From Lachnospiraceae bacterium (GTDB taxonomy: Bacteria > Bacillota > Clostridia > Lachnospirales > Lachnospiraceae): DNA of 64,000 bases. Of this stretch, positions 25,033-34,155 are shown piece by piece (the first letter of the stretch is position 1; each line of letters begins with the position of its first letter). The position numbers and the translations under genes were made by a program. The DNA is taken from assembly GCA_011959925.1 (NCBI GenBank), contig BLMD01000270.1, positions 1 to 64,000 of the forward strand. Reading direction: 5' to 3'. The notes under the pieces are model-generated. The model saw nothing but the letters and a program-made list of their open reading frames with translations. It was not told where the DNA came from and ran no database searches.

Positions 25033-25849
25033 ATTAAAACGGCAGTTTCTGTCAGGTCCTTATGTGATCTGGGTAATCGGCTTTGTCTTACTGCCGATCC
25101 TCATGATCGTTTATTACGGCATTACGGATGCATCCGGTGCTTTTACGCTTCAAAATATTACCGCCATTGCAGAACCGATCCATATCAAAGCCCTGCTTCT
25201 TTCTCTGAAACTGGCGTTATTGTGTACGATATTCTGCTTGATTTTGGCTTATCCGCTGGCTATGATCTTAAACAGCCTGCATTTAAAACGCCAGAGCTTT
25301 GTTGTATTTATATTTGTTCTTCCGATGTGGATGAATTTTATGCTCCGTATTCTGGCATGGCAGCTTTTACTCTCCAACAACGGCATTTTAAACACAATTT
25401 TAGAGAGTATCGGTCTTCCGAAGCTTTCCCTTTTAAACACACCCTCCGCCGTTGTATTCGGCATGGTATACGATTTTCTGCCTTTTATGATCCTGCCGAT
25501 CTATAACGCAATGGGACGCATTGGAGACGATATTATAAACGCCGCCAGAGACTTAGGTGCAAACCAGTTTTACGTATTTATAAAAATCATTCTTCCGTTA
25601 ACGCTTTCGGGCGTTTTAAGCGGAATCATCATGGTCTTTGTGCCCGCACTGACCTCCTTTGTCATTTCAAACCTCTTAGGCGGCGGCAAAGTCCTTTTGA
25701 TCGGAAACGTGATTGAACAGGAATTTATGCAGAGTATGGACTGGAATATGGGAAGCGGACTCTCCATCGTCCTGATGGTATTTGTCGTCGCCAGTATGGC
25801 GTTTATGAATTCCCACAATAAAGAAGGGGAGGGAACTGCGGTATGGTAA
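25025..25849 (+). CDS. potB: Spermidine/putrescine ABC transporter permease PotB
   Basis: This 274-residue membrane protein is one of two permease subunits of the polyamine importer. The start at 25025 follows GGTGGAACTTG and overlaps the potA stop; an earlier in-frame ATG would start well inside potA. About six hydrophobic segments are visible, and the cytoplasmic EAA loop, which docks to PotA, is recognisable as [20 protein letters not shown]. The stop overlaps the potC start. Confidence 0.93.
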   Translation: MSKLKRQFLSGPYVIWVIGFVLLPILMIVYYGITDASGAFTLQNITAIAEPIHIKALLLSLKLALLCTIFCLILAYPLAMILNSLHLKRQSFVVFIFVLPMWMNFMLRILAWQLLLSNNGILNTILESIGLPKLSLLNTPSAVVFGMVYDFLPFMILPIYNAMGRIGDDIINAARDLGANQFYVFIKIILPLTLSGVLSGIIMVFVPALTSFVISNLLGGGKVLLIGNVIEQEFMQSMDWNMGSGLSIVLMVFVVASMAFMNSHNKEGEGTAVW

Positions 25850-26637
25850 AAAAATGTTCCGGCAGGCTGTATATGGCGGTGATATTTTTGTTTTTATACC
25901 TTCCCATCCTGGTTTTGATCGTACTTTCTTTTAACAATTCCAAATCCAGGGTGAAGTGGGGAGGATTTACCGGCAAATGGTATCTTGCCATGTTCCAAAA
26001 TGAAACGATCATGGAAGCGTTTGTTATGACGCTTGAAATTACGCTGACGGCATCTGTCTGCGCAACCATCATCGGAACTCTGGCGGCAATCGGCATTCAC
26101 GCCATGAAAAGCAGGGGAAAAGCCATCCTCTTAGGCGCCACAAACATTCCCCTCTTAAACGCCGATATTGTCACAGGCATCTCAATGATGCTGTTGTTTG
26201 TAAGGTTTACAAAACTGGGTTTTTCTACGGTACTGATCGCGCATCTGACGTTTGACATTCCCTATGTCATATTAAATGTACTTCCCAAATTAAACCAGAC
26301 CAGCCGTTCGGCATATGAAGCGGCTCTGGATTTGGGAGCAACGCCTTTATACGCCTTTTATAAAATCGTATGGCCCGATATCCGTCCCGGCGTATTTTCC
26401 GGCTTTCTGATGGCAGTTACCATGTCTTTAGACGATTTCTCCATCACCTATTTTACGAAAGGCGCCGGAGTCAATACACTCTCTACGATGCTGTATACGG
26501 AATTACGGAAAGGAATCAAACCGGAAATGTATGCGCTTTCTACGCTTTTGTTCGGGATCGCGCTGCTGCTGCTTTTGGTCATGAATTTCGGCACTTCCCG
26601 AAAACAAGAAAAATTAATAAATGAAAAAGGAGACTAA
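25843..26637 (+). CDS. potC: Spermidine/putrescine ABC transporter permease PotC
   Basis: This 264-residue membrane protein is the second permease subunit. It has about six hydrophobic segments and the EAA loop EAALDLGATPLYAFYKIVWP. The start overlaps the end of potB by 7 bases (translational coupling) and GGGGAGGG lies upstream. It should pair with PotB in the membrane and receive substrate from PotD. Confidence 0.93.
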   Translation: MVKKCSGRLYMAVIFLFLYLPILVLIVLSFNNSKSRVKWGGFTGKWYLAMFQNETIMEAFVMTLEITLTASVCATIIGTLAAIGIHAMKSRGKAILLGATNIPLLNADIVTGISMMLLFVRFTKLGFSTVLIAHLTFDIPYVILNVLPKLNQTSRSAYEAALDLGATPLYAFYKIVWPDIRPGVFSGFLMAVTMSLDDFSITYFTKGAGVNTLSTMLYTELRKGIKPEMYALSTLLFGIALLLLLVMNFGTSRKQEKLINEKGD

Positions 26638-26642
26638 AGACC

Positions 26643-27698
26643 ATGAAAAAATTTTATTTGCTTTTATGTTCCGTTCTATTCGCCGCCGTTTCATTTACAG
26701 GCTGTGGTAATTCATCGGACGGAAAAGAAACCTTAACCGTATTAAATTACGGTAAATATTTCGACCCGGACGCCTTAAAACAATTTGAGGAAGAAACCGG
26801 AATCCGGGTAGAATACGAAGAGTATGAAAGTCCGGAAGAAATGTATACCAAATACAAAGCCGGATCGATCGACTATGACCTGTTATGCACTTCCGATTAT
26901 ATGATTCAGAAACTGATCGAAGAAGAAGAAGTTTTGGAAATGAACCATGATAACATTCCCTCTTATCAAAACATTGACCAGAATATTATCGACGCATCCG
27001 CTTCCTTTGATCCGACGCATCAATATACCCTTCCCTATTTTTACGGCACGGTCGGAATCCTGTATAATACCGACGAAGTGGACGCGTCCAAAACAAATTC
27101 CTGGGACATTCTCTGGGATTCTGAGTACGAAGGACGAATTATTATGGAAAACAGCGTCCGGGACTGCTTTTTGGTTCCGTTAAAGCGGCTTGGCTACTCG
27201 TTAAATACAACAAACGAACAGGAACTTAATGAAGCGCTTACCATGCTGATGGATCAAAAACCCCTGATTTATGCTTATTTTGTCGATGAAACAGGAGACG
27301 AAATGGCGGCGGGAAATGCCTCTCTTGCCGTGGTATATTCCGGTGAAGCCGCCTATGCCAAATCCCTCTCAGATAATCTTGCCTACAGCGTGCCAAAGGA
27401 AGGTTCCAATCTCTGGATCGATTCCTGGTTTATACCGAAAACCTGCAAAAATATGGAAAACGCAGAAAAATTTCTGGATTTCCTCTGTCAGGAAGACATC
27501 GCCAGAAAAAATTTCGACTACGTTTACTATGCAACGCCGAATACAGCCGTGTATAACAATCTGGACGATGCAATAAAAAAAGATACGATCATTTTCCCCG
27601 ATCAGTCCGTCCTGGAGAATTGTGAAGTTTACACGAGCCTCAACGAAGAAGGAACCAATTTATATAACCGTTTATGGAAAGAACTGAAATCCGATTAA
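26643..27698 (+). CDS. potD: Polyamine-binding lipoprotein PotD
   Basis: This 351-residue protein is the extracellular substrate-binding subunit. It has a lipoprotein signal peptide with lipobox SFTGC, so C21 should be lipidated and tether it to the membrane. The motif TVLNYGKYFDPDALKQFEEETG is typical of PotD/PotF N-termini, and the acidic residues that bind polyamines are distributed as in the family. It starts five bases after potC, with GGAGACT upstream. A terminator follows. Confidence 0.93.
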   Translation: MKKFYLLLCSVLFAAVSFTGCGNSSDGKETLTVLNYGKYFDPDALKQFEEETGIRVEYEEYESPEEMYTKYKAGSIDYDLLCTSDYMIQKLIEEEEVLEMNHDNIPSYQNIDQNIIDASASFDPTHQYTLPYFYGTVGILYNTDEVDASKTNSWDILWDSEYEGRIIMENSVRDCFLVPLKRLGYSLNTTNEQELNEALTMLMDQKPLIYAYFVDETGDEMAAGNASLAVVYSGEAAYAKSLSDNLAYSVPKEGSNLWIDSWFIPKTCKNMENAEKFLDFLCQEDIARKNFDYVYYATPNTAVYNNLDDAIKKDTIIFPDQSVLENCEVYTSLNEEGTNLYNRLWKELKSD

Positions 27699-27762
27699 TG
27701 TCGGTATTGCCGCAATCGATCTGCAGTATTACATATCTTTTTTCATAAACGAAAATAACACA

Positions 27763-27792
27763 TGCAGGACAGAAAACTTTTTCTGTCTTGCA
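27763..27792 (+). terminator. Terminator of the pot operon
   Basis: A 13-bp stem TGCAGGACAGAAA/TTTCTGTCTTGCA with one G-U pair (27763-27775 with 27780-27792) has a four-base loop and is followed by TTTTATAT. Confidence 0.75.
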
Positions 27793-27816
27793 TTTTATAT
27801 CTAACCTGTGTTATAC
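27788..27816 (+). promoter_or_regulatory. Promoter of the second coiled-coil gene
   Basis: TTGCAT (27788-27793) and TTATAC (27811-27816) are 17 bases apart. The -35 overlaps the right arm of the pot terminator. The start of the next gene is at 27840. Confidence 0.5.
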
Positions 27817-27839
27817 TCCCGTTCAAAGGAGGTGAACAC

Positions 27840-28247
27840 ATGAATAACGAACAATTGTTATCCGCCATATCAAATATCTTAGACCAGAAGCTCGACCAAA
27901 AACTCGATCAGAAATTTGATGAAAAATTGGAACCCGTCTATCATCGGCTCGACGATCTGGATGCCAAATTTGTTTCCACTAATGTCCGGCTCGACGATTT
28001 GGATGCCAAACTTGTTTCCACTAATATTCGGCTGGATGACGCAGACGCGAACTTTTGCTCTATCCATAACCGGCTGGACAGAATTGATTCCGAAGTATCC
28101 GCCCTGCGGGTCAATCAACGGGAAATGAGAAAAGACTTAAAGGAAATCAACTCCAAAGTCAGCGAAACATACCTGATTGCACTGGAAGCCTGGGGTACCA
28201 GTACGGAAAACAGAAACCGGCTCGAAAAAAGCAAGCTTCCCATGTAA
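27840..28247 (+). CDS. Small coiled-coil protein with 14-residue repeats
   Basis: This 135-residue protein starts at 27840 after a near-ideal AAAGGAGGTG; an ORF extension upstream has no site. The N-terminal part repeats LDQKLDQKLDQKF and the middle repeats RLDDLDAKFVSTNV-type units of 14 residues encoded by 42-base repeats. The heptad pattern predicts a long coiled coil. No membrane segment is seen. It resembles the protein at 98-559 in size, layout and repeat character, though the repeat sequences differ. Function unknown. Its 3' end forms the left arm of the following terminator. Confidence 0.75.
   Translation: MNNEQLLSAISNILDQKLDQKLDQKFDEKLEPVYHRLDDLDAKFVSTNVRLDDLDAKLVSTNIRLDDADANFCSIHNRLDRIDSEVSALRVNQREMRKDLKEINSKVSETYLIALEAWGTSTENRNRLEKSKLPM
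27945..28070 (+). repeat. Tandem 42-bp coding repeat
   Basis: Three consecutive 42-base units begin at 27945, 27987 and 28029. The first two are nearly identical and the third is diverged. Each encodes 14 residues (two heptads), so copy-number change keeps the frame. Confidence 0.8.
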
Positions 28248-28298
28248 TCCTGACTCGATTATCTTTCAGAATTTATCGAAGAAACGCTTGCTTTTTTT
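28224..28298 (+). terminator. Long-loop terminator after the coiled-coil gene
   Basis: GAAAAAAGCAAGC (28224-28236, inside the end of the gene) can pair with GCTTGCTTTTTTT (28286-28298). The long loop lowers confidence, but the U-tract is good. Confidence 0.5.
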
Positions 28299-28316
28299 CC
28301 GCTAAAATGCTATAGT
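28288..28316 (+). promoter_or_regulatory. Possible promoter of the DUF5688 gene
   Basis: TTGCTT (28288-28293) and TATAGT (28311-28316) are 17 bases apart, within the tail of the preceding terminator and about 120 bases before the gene. Confidence 0.45.
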
Positions 28317-28436
28317 ATCTCCACGCAGAATATCTGCGTACCTTTCTTTTATCTTTTCCCCTTTGACAGAAAAACAGGGGACGCATCTGGCAGATTCATG
28401 CATATAATTCCGATTTTATAATAAAGGAGTTATCAC

Positions 28437-29387
28437 ATGAACTATGAAACATTCAAATCCTCTACAGTAGCTTCCATCCAGAAGCATTTTGGAGACGACG
28501 CCACGGTATCATTACATCCGATCATGAAAAATAACAATATCCGATTGGACGGTTTGACAATCCAGGATGCCTCGGTCAATATCACACCTACCATCTATCT
28601 AAACCGTTATTATGACGACTATCTTGCAGGAAAAGCATTATCCTCTATTTGTGAAGAAATTATTGCCTCTTACCGGGAACATCTTCCCAAACAAAACATC
28701 GATCTTTCCTTTTTTACCGACTATCAAAAAGTAAAATATCAGATTATCTTCAAACTGATCCATTTTGAACACAACCAGGCGCTTTTACGGGAGATTCCGC
28801 ATTTCCGCTTTTTAGACCTCGCCGTCGTATTTTGCTGTTACCTTCCGGATATGCCGGACGGAACCGCTACCATTTTAATTCACAACCGCCACCTGGATAT
28901 CTGGGATATTACGGCAGATACACTTTACGATCTGGCAATAAAAAACACCCCCATACTGCTTCCTTACGAAATTACAAGTATGGAGGATGCTTTAAACGCT
29001 CTATGCCGGGATATGACGACACCATGCGACGGCTCCGGCAAATTTTCTTATGACGAACATCCCGGCCGGTCTTCTGAATGCAGCAGAACAGACTCGGGAA
29101 AGTTCTTTGAAATGTATGTCCTCTCCAATACGGAAAGATTCTACGGCGCATCTGCAATCCTATATCCCAAAATACTGCTTCAGTTTGCCCGTTCTATCGG
29201 ACAGGATTTTTATATCCTGCCCAGCAGCGTCCATGAAGTTCTGCTTCTGTCCAAAGAATCCGGCGCCCGCAGATCCGATTTAAACCGTATGATTCAGGAT
29301 ATTAATGCTTCACAAGTCGCCGAAGAAGAAATCCTTTCTGACCACGTATATATCTTGGATCGGGATTTAGGCTTTATTACCCAGTAA
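28437..29387 (+). CDS. DUF5688 family protein
   Basis: This 316-residue protein resembles the DUF5688 group common in gut Clostridia. AAAGGAG precedes the start. Recognisable stretches are IYLNRYYDDYLAGKALSSICEEI near residue 55-75 and a C-terminal SNTERFYGASAILYPKILLQFA followed by YILPSSVHEVLLL. No membrane segment is visible. The function is unknown. The 3' end overlaps that of the convergent glgA by 11 bases, with no terminator between them. Confidence 0.8.
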   Translation: MNYETFKSSTVASIQKHFGDDATVSLHPIMKNNNIRLDGLTIQDASVNITPTIYLNRYYDDYLAGKALSSICEEIIASYREHLPKQNIDLSFFTDYQKVKYQIIFKLIHFEHNQALLREIPHFRFLDLAVVFCCYLPDMPDGTATILIHNRHLDIWDITADTLYDLAIKNTPILLPYEITSMEDALNALCRDMTTPCDGSGKFSYDEHPGRSSECSRTDSGKFFEMYVLSNTERFYGASAILYPKILLQFARSIGQDFYILPSSVHEVLLLSKESGARRSDLNRMIQDINASQVAEEEILSDHVYILDRDLGFITQ

Positions 29388-30831
29388 AGCCGCAGACACT
29401 CTCGTAGAGCCTTTCATATTCTTCCACGGAACTTCTCCAGGAAAAATCCTGATCCATACCGCGGCGCATCAAATCCTGCCAGTTAGATTTCTGCGTATAA
29501 TACAACTGCATCGCCGATCGTATCGTATCAAACATTTCCTCCGCATTATAATTTGCAAAAGAAAATCCCGTTCCCTCCTGCGTAAATTTATTGTAAGGCT
29601 CTACGGTATCTTTCAAACCGCCCGTTTCACGAACAATCGGAACCGTTCCGTACCGAAGGCTGATCAACTGGCTTAACCCGCAGGGTTCAAACAGAGACGG
29701 CATCAAAAACGCATCTGCCCCCGCATAGATCCTGTGCGCCGTCTGTTCCGAATAATAAATATTGGCAGAAAGCTTATCTGGATATTTATCCGCATAATAG
29801 CGGAACATATTTTGATAGCGTTCCTCACCGGTTCCCAACACGGCTAACTGTACATTTTCTGCAGCCAAAAAGCGGTCCAGCACCGCATCGATCAGATCAA
29901 ACCCCTTCTGGTCTGACATTCTGGAGACCATGCCAATCAGAAACGTATCCGCCGATTTCGGCAATCCCAAAAATTTCTGCAGTTTTTCTTTATTTTGAGC
30001 TTTTTTCACCACAGCATCCGCCGCATGATAAGGTACGAAAATATAGCTGTCTTTCGCGGGATTATATACGTCGTAATCCAATCCGTTGACGATGCCAAAC
30101 AGCTTAAACCCAAAACGTCTCAGCACACCGTCCAGTCCTTCTCCGCCTTCCGGCGTCATAATTTCCATCGCATAGGACTTACTGACTGTCGTCACCGCAT
30201 CTGCATACACAATCCCGCCTTTTAAATAATTCGATTCCCCGTAACTTTCAATTCCTTCCGGCGTAAACACCGTATTCGGCAAGCTTGTCACATCTTTCAC
30301 TTCAGGAATTTTCCATCTACCCTGAAAACGGATATTATGTATGGAAAATACCGTACGGATCTTCTGATATCGTTCTCTTGATCGATAAAAATGTTCCAAA
30401 AATACCGGAATCAAACCGGTCTGCCAGTCGTTGCAGTGGATCACATCCGGACAAAAATCTATATGTTCTACTGCATCCAGCACTGCTCTGGAAAAAAATG
30501 CAAATTTTTCTACATCCTGATATATTTCGCCATACGGATGGTCTCCTGCAAAATAAAACTCATTATCGACAAAATAGTATTGGATGCCGTTTGCATTTGC
30601 TTTTAAAATACCGGCATATTGTTTCCGCCAGCCCAATTGTACATAAAATTCCGTAACCGCCTGCAGCTTCCCTAAAAAACGCTCTTCCATACACGCATAT
30701 TTCGGCAGGATTACTCTTACGTCATATTTCTTACGATCGAAATACTTCGGCAGTGAACCCACGACATCTGCCAGTCCTCCCGTTTTGATAAAAGGCGCCG
30801 CTTCCGAAGAGGCAAACAGTATTTTTTTCAT
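29377..30831 (-). CDS. glgA: Glycogen (starch) synthase, ADP-glucose type
   Basis: This 484-residue GT5 glycosyltransferase extends alpha-1,4-glucan from ADP-glucose. The substrate-binding KTGGL is at residues 15-19, and the C-terminal domain shows SRMSDQKGFDL and the EPCGLSQL-type motif MPSLFEPCGLSQLISLRYG. The start at 30831 follows GGGAGGTCTGGTT; an in-frame ATG 15 bases upstream is within that site. No other glg gene is in the window, so it stands apart from a glycogen operon. Length matches the family. Confidence 0.94.
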   Translation of the reverse strand: MKKILFASSEAAPFIKTGGLADVVGSLPKYFDRKKYDVRVILPKYACMEERFLGKLQAVTEFYVQLGWRKQYAGILKANANGIQYYFVDNEFYFAGDHPYGEIYQDVEKFAFFSRAVLDAVEHIDFCPDVIHCNDWQTGLIPVFLEHFYRSRERYQKIRTVFSIHNIRFQGRWKIPEVKDVTSLPNTVFTPEGIESYGESNYLKGGIVYADAVTTVSKSYAMEIMTPEGGEGLDGVLRRFGFKLFGIVNGLDYDVYNPAKDSYIFVPYHAADAVVKKAQNKEKLQKFLGLPKSADTFLIGMVSRMSDQKGFDLIDAVLDRFLAAENVQLAVLGTGEERYQNMFRYYADKYPDKLSANIYYSEQTAHRIYAGADAFLMPSLFEPCGLSQLISLRYGTVPIVRETGGLKDTVEPYNKFTQEGTGFSFANYNAEEMFDTIRSAMQLYYTQKSNWQDLMRRGMDQDFSWRSSVEEYERLYESVCGFTG

Positions 30832-30898
30832 AACCAGACCTCCCATATTTATGTTAGATCTATTATACTCTATTTTTCAGGGAATAAAAAGCAAAAAA

Positions 30899-31711
30899 CT
30901 AAGCGTTATGTTTATAATCCAACCGAATTTTATCTGCAATCAACGCCACAAATTCCGAATTGGTCGGTTTTCCTTTTCCGTTATTGATCGTATAGCCAAA
31001 CAGAGAATCAATCGTATCCATTTTCCCCCTGCTCCATGCCACTTCGATTGCATGACGGATCGCGCGTTCCACTCTGCTTGGGGTCGTCTGATATTTTTTC
31101 GCAATCGTAGGATACAGGATTTTGGTAATGGAATTGAGCATTTCGATGTCATTGACAGACATCATGATTGCTTCTCTCAAATACTGGTATCCTTTGATAT
31201 GCGCAGGTACTCCAATCTCATGGATAATATTAGTTACATTTTTCTCCAAATCCTGGGAGGGCTCAATCTCCTGCGTTTCAAACTTTTCATAAGCCCCTAT
31301 TTTTCTGGCCTCTGCCGCTTTTGCAGATTCCGCCGCTTTTTTCGCCTGTTTGATTTGTTTGATTACCATATCGTTGTCAAATGGTTTCATAATATAATAA
31401 TTTGCGCCGTAAGAAAAAGCATCTTCTGTCACTTTTTCATTTCCGATCGCGCTGATCATAATAAACGACGGATGCTTTTTGATTGACATATCATGATTTA
31501 CTTTATCCAAAACGCCCAATCCATCTAATTTTGGCATAACAATATCCAAAAGAACGACATCCGGTTCTTTCTCTTTTATCATTTTCCAGGCTTCTTCTCC
31601 ATCTTTCGCCGTACCGACAACCTCCAATTCATCGTCCGTACGGATAATATCCCCTAATAACCGCAGCATTCTTTCATTATCGTCCGCAATTGCCACATTT
31701 AATTTACCCAT
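30899..31711 (-). CDS. spo0A: Stage 0 sporulation protein A
   Basis: This 270-residue response regulator is the master switch for sporulation. The receiver domain (about residues 1-125) has acidic pocket IADDNER and phospho-acceptor D56 ([13 protein letters not shown]). The C-terminal domain shows the conserved recognition-helix region [19 protein letters not shown], which binds TGTCGAA boxes. CAGGAGGAG precedes the start. It lies alone rather than beside spoIVB, which often precedes it in Clostridia. A 0A box lies upstream. Presence implies endospore capacity but does not prove it. Confidence 0.96.
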   Translation of the reverse strand: MGKLNVAIADDNERMLRLLGDIIRTDDELEVVGTAKDGEEAWKMIKEKEPDVVLLDIVMPKLDGLGVLDKVNHDMSIKKHPSFIMISAIGNEKVTEDAFSYGANYYIMKPFDNDMVIKQIKQAKKAAESAKAAEARKIGAYEKFETQEIEPSQDLEKNVTNIIHEIGVPAHIKGYQYLREAIMMSVNDIEMLNSITKILYPTIAKKYQTTPSRVERAIRHAIEVAWSRGKMDTIDSLFGYTINNGKGKPTNSEFVALIADKIRLDYKHNA

Positions 31712-31795
31712 TCCAATTTCTCCTCCTGAAACATTTTATTCAGCCAAATTTCACAAGTCTTTTGAAAGCTTATTGATAAAATTGAGACTATTTGT

Positions 31796-31824
31796 ATTAT
31801 AAACATCTCACCCTGCCGAATCAA
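31796..31824 (-). promoter_or_regulatory. spo0A promoter
   Basis: On the minus strand TTGATT (31819-31824) and a perfect TATAAT (31796-31801) are 17 bases apart, about 85 bases before the spo0A start. Confidence 0.7.
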
Positions 31825-31842
31825 TTACATTTCATCGCAGTA

Positions 31843-31849
31843 TTCGACA
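31843..31849 (-). promoter_or_regulatory. 0A box upstream of spo0A
   Basis: TGTCGAA on the minus strand, a perfect 0A box, lies about 18 bases upstream of the -35. Two 6-of-7 matches, TGTCGAT on the plus strand, occur at 31875-31881 and 31927-31933. The cluster suggests autoregulation by Spo0A. Confidence 0.65.
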
Positions 31850-31979
31850 CTTAAAGTCAGACCAGATCAATTGGTGTCGATAAAGAAAGGTTTGTCTGCC
31901 GTATTATCTGTTATTATCAGCTTTTCTGTCGATTCCTGTCACAAACTTCCCTGTGTTTTCAGATTTCCGTCCTTTTCAT

Positions 31980-33191
31980 TTATAAACTTGTCCGAACCTG
32001 TTTCGGTTTATATTGCGCCTTCTCGAGCGCTTTCATGATCTGCCGTTTGTGTTCCGTCCCGAAACATTCCAAGGTTATGCGCAGTTCTACCGCTGCATTC
32101 CGGTTAATGCTTACAAACTGATTATGCTCTAACTTGATTACATTCCCCTGCTCTTTTGCGATCGTATCCGCCACTTTGGAAAGCTCGCCCGGTTTATCCG
32201 GCAAAAGTATCGACACGGTAAAAATTCTGTCCCGTAAAATAAGTCCCTGCTGTACAACGGAAGACATCGTAATGACATCCATGTTTCCACCGCTTAAAAT
32301 GGAGACGATTCGTTTTCCTGTCACATTCAGGTGTTTCAGTGCGGCAACGGTAAGCAGTCCGGAATTTTCCACAACGATCTTATGATTTTCTACCATATCC
32401 AAAAATGCGACGACAAGTTCATTATCTTCTATCGTAAGAATATCGTCTAAGTTTTTGCGGATATACGGAAAAATCGTCTCTCCCGGAGTCTTCACTGCCG
32501 TACCGTCTGCAATCGTGTTTACCGTCGGAAGTGAAGCCACCTTTCCCGCTTCAAAAGACGCTTTCATACATCCCGCCCCCGCCGGCTCTACGCCGATCAC
32601 TTTAATTTTGGGATTCAGCAGCTTTGCCAGTGCAGAAACCCCGGTTGCAAGACCGCCGCCCCCGATCGGCACTAAGATATACTCTACCAGAGGAAGCTCC
32701 TTGAAAATTTCCATCGCAATCGTACCCTGTCCAGTCGCAACCGCAAGATCGTCAAACGGATGGATGAACGTATATTCGTTTTTTTCTGCCAATTCATAGG
32801 CATAAGCGCACGCCTCGTCATACACATCTCCAAATAACACGACTTCCGCCCCATAACTTTTCGTCCGGTTTACTTTGATCAAAGGCGTTGTCGTAGGCAT
32901 AACAATCACTGCCTTTGCACCGTAACATTTAGCGGCATAGGCAACCCCCTGCGCATGATTTCCAGCAGATGCAGTAATCAGCCCGCGCTCCCGTTCTTCG
33001 TCCGAGAGCGTACTGATCTTATAATAAGCCCCACGAACCTTATACGCTCCGGTAAACTGCATATTTTCCGGCTTTAAATAGACTTTGTTGCCGGTCTGCA
33101 TACTTAAATAGTCACTGTATATTAATTTTGTCTCAAGCGTGACCTCCCGGACTTTCTCACTCGCTTCTTCAAATTTATCCAATGTCAGCAT
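31980..33191 (-). CDS. ilvA: Threonine ammonia-lyase (dehydratase) with ACT domain
   Basis: This 403-residue PLP enzyme deaminates threonine to 2-oxobutanoate. PLP lysine is K51 in FTGAYKVRGAYYK; SAGNHAQGVA and the glycine-rich PIGGGGLATG bind cofactor and substrate. A C-terminal ACT-like domain spans about residues 325-400. GGAGGGATCCT precedes the start, which lies 17 bases inside the end of ftsY, so the gene is read from the smc-ftsY mRNA. Whether it serves isoleucine synthesis or catabolism is unclear; no other ilv gene is nearby. Confidence 0.92.
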   Translation of the reverse strand: MLTLDKFEEASEKVREVTLETKLIYSDYLSMQTGNKVYLKPENMQFTGAYKVRGAYYKISTLSDEERERGLITASAGNHAQGVAYAAKCYGAKAVIVMPTTTPLIKVNRTKSYGAEVVLFGDVYDEACAYAYELAEKNEYTFIHPFDDLAVATGQGTIAMEIFKELPLVEYILVPIGGGGLATGVSALAKLLNPKIKVIGVEPAGAGCMKASFEAGKVASLPTVNTIADGTAVKTPGETIFPYIRKNLDDILTIEDNELVVAFLDMVENHKIVVENSGLLTVAALKHLNVTGKRIVSILSGGNMDVITMSSVVQQGLILRDRIFTVSILLPDKPGELSKVADTIAKEQGNVIKLEHNQFVSINRNAAVELRITLECFGTEHKRQIMKALEKAQYKPKQVRTSL

Positions 33192-34134
33192 AGGATCCCT
33201 CCTCGTCTTTCGTTGTAAACAAAGCGTCTACAAACGCATCCGCGTCAAATTTCTGCAAATCGTCAATCGTCTCTCCCACGCCGATATATTTTACGGGGAT
33301 ATGAAGCTCCGACTGGATTGCAACTGCAATACCGCCTTTTGCCGTACCGTCCATTTTAGTCAGAACGATTCCCGTAATATCTGCCGTTTCTCCAAACTGC
33401 CTTGCCTGGGAAAGCGCGTTCTGTCCGGTTGTAGCATCCAAAACCACAAGCGTCTCCCGGTAAGCATCCGGAAACTCCCGGTCGATAATCCGGTTAATCT
33501 TTTTTAATTCTTCCATCAGATTTTTTTTGTTATGAAGCCTGCCTGCCGTATCGCACAGCAAAACGTCTGCGCCTTTGGATTTTGCGGAAGCTGCAGCGTC
33601 AAAAATAACAGAAGCCGGATCGGTGCCTTCTTGTCCCCCGATCATTTCAACTCCGGCGCGGTTCGCCCATTCAAACAACTGATCTCCTGCCGCCGCACGG
33701 AACGTATCGGCTGCCGCGATCACGACTTTTTTCTTCTGGTTTTTTAATTTGCCCGCAAGTTTGCCGACTGTCGTCGTCTTTCCCACGCCGTTGACGCCGA
33801 TCACCAGTACGACGGACGTTTCTTCTTCAAAACGGTACGCCGTCTCTTCCACCCGCATCTGCTCTTTGATACTCTCGATCAATAGCTGCCTGCAGGATGC
33901 GGGTTCTTTGATTTTTTGTTCTTTTACTTTTACCTTGAGATTCTCTATAATTTCTTCTGTTGCAGATACGCCGAGATCTCCCATAATTAATATTTCTTCG
34001 ATTTCCTCATAAAATGCATCGTTAATATCCGAAAACCCGCTGAAAATCAGATCCATACCGGATACGATATGATTTCTTGTTTTCGCAAGGCCTTCCGCCA
34101 GCCTGCCAAAAAAACCTTTTTTTTCCTTACTCAT
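33175..34134 (-). CDS. ftsY: Signal recognition particle receptor FtsY
   Basis: This 319-residue GTPase receives SRP-ribosome complexes at the membrane. The NG domain contains GVNGVGKTTTVGKLA (G1), DTFRAAA, CDTAGRLHNK (G3) and VLTKMDGTAKGG (G4). It lacks the long acidic N-terminal domain of E. coli FtsY, as is usual in Firmicutes. GGAGGGACA precedes the start. It follows smc after 21 bases and overlaps ilvA. Confidence 0.95.
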   Translation of the reverse strand: MSKEKKGFFGRLAEGLAKTRNHIVSGMDLIFSGFSDINDAFYEEIEEILIMGDLGVSATEEIIENLKVKVKEQKIKEPASCRQLLIESIKEQMRVEETAYRFEEETSVVLVIGVNGVGKTTTVGKLAGKLKNQKKKVVIAAADTFRAAAGDQLFEWANRAGVEMIGGQEGTDPASVIFDAAASAKSKGADVLLCDTAGRLHNKKNLMEELKKINRIIDREFPDAYRETLVVLDATTGQNALSQARQFGETADITGIVLTKMDGTAKGGIAVAIQSELHIPVKYIGVGETIDDLQKFDADAFVDALFTTKDEEGSYADIG

Positions 34135-34155
34135 AACCGCGTGTCCCTCCTACTT

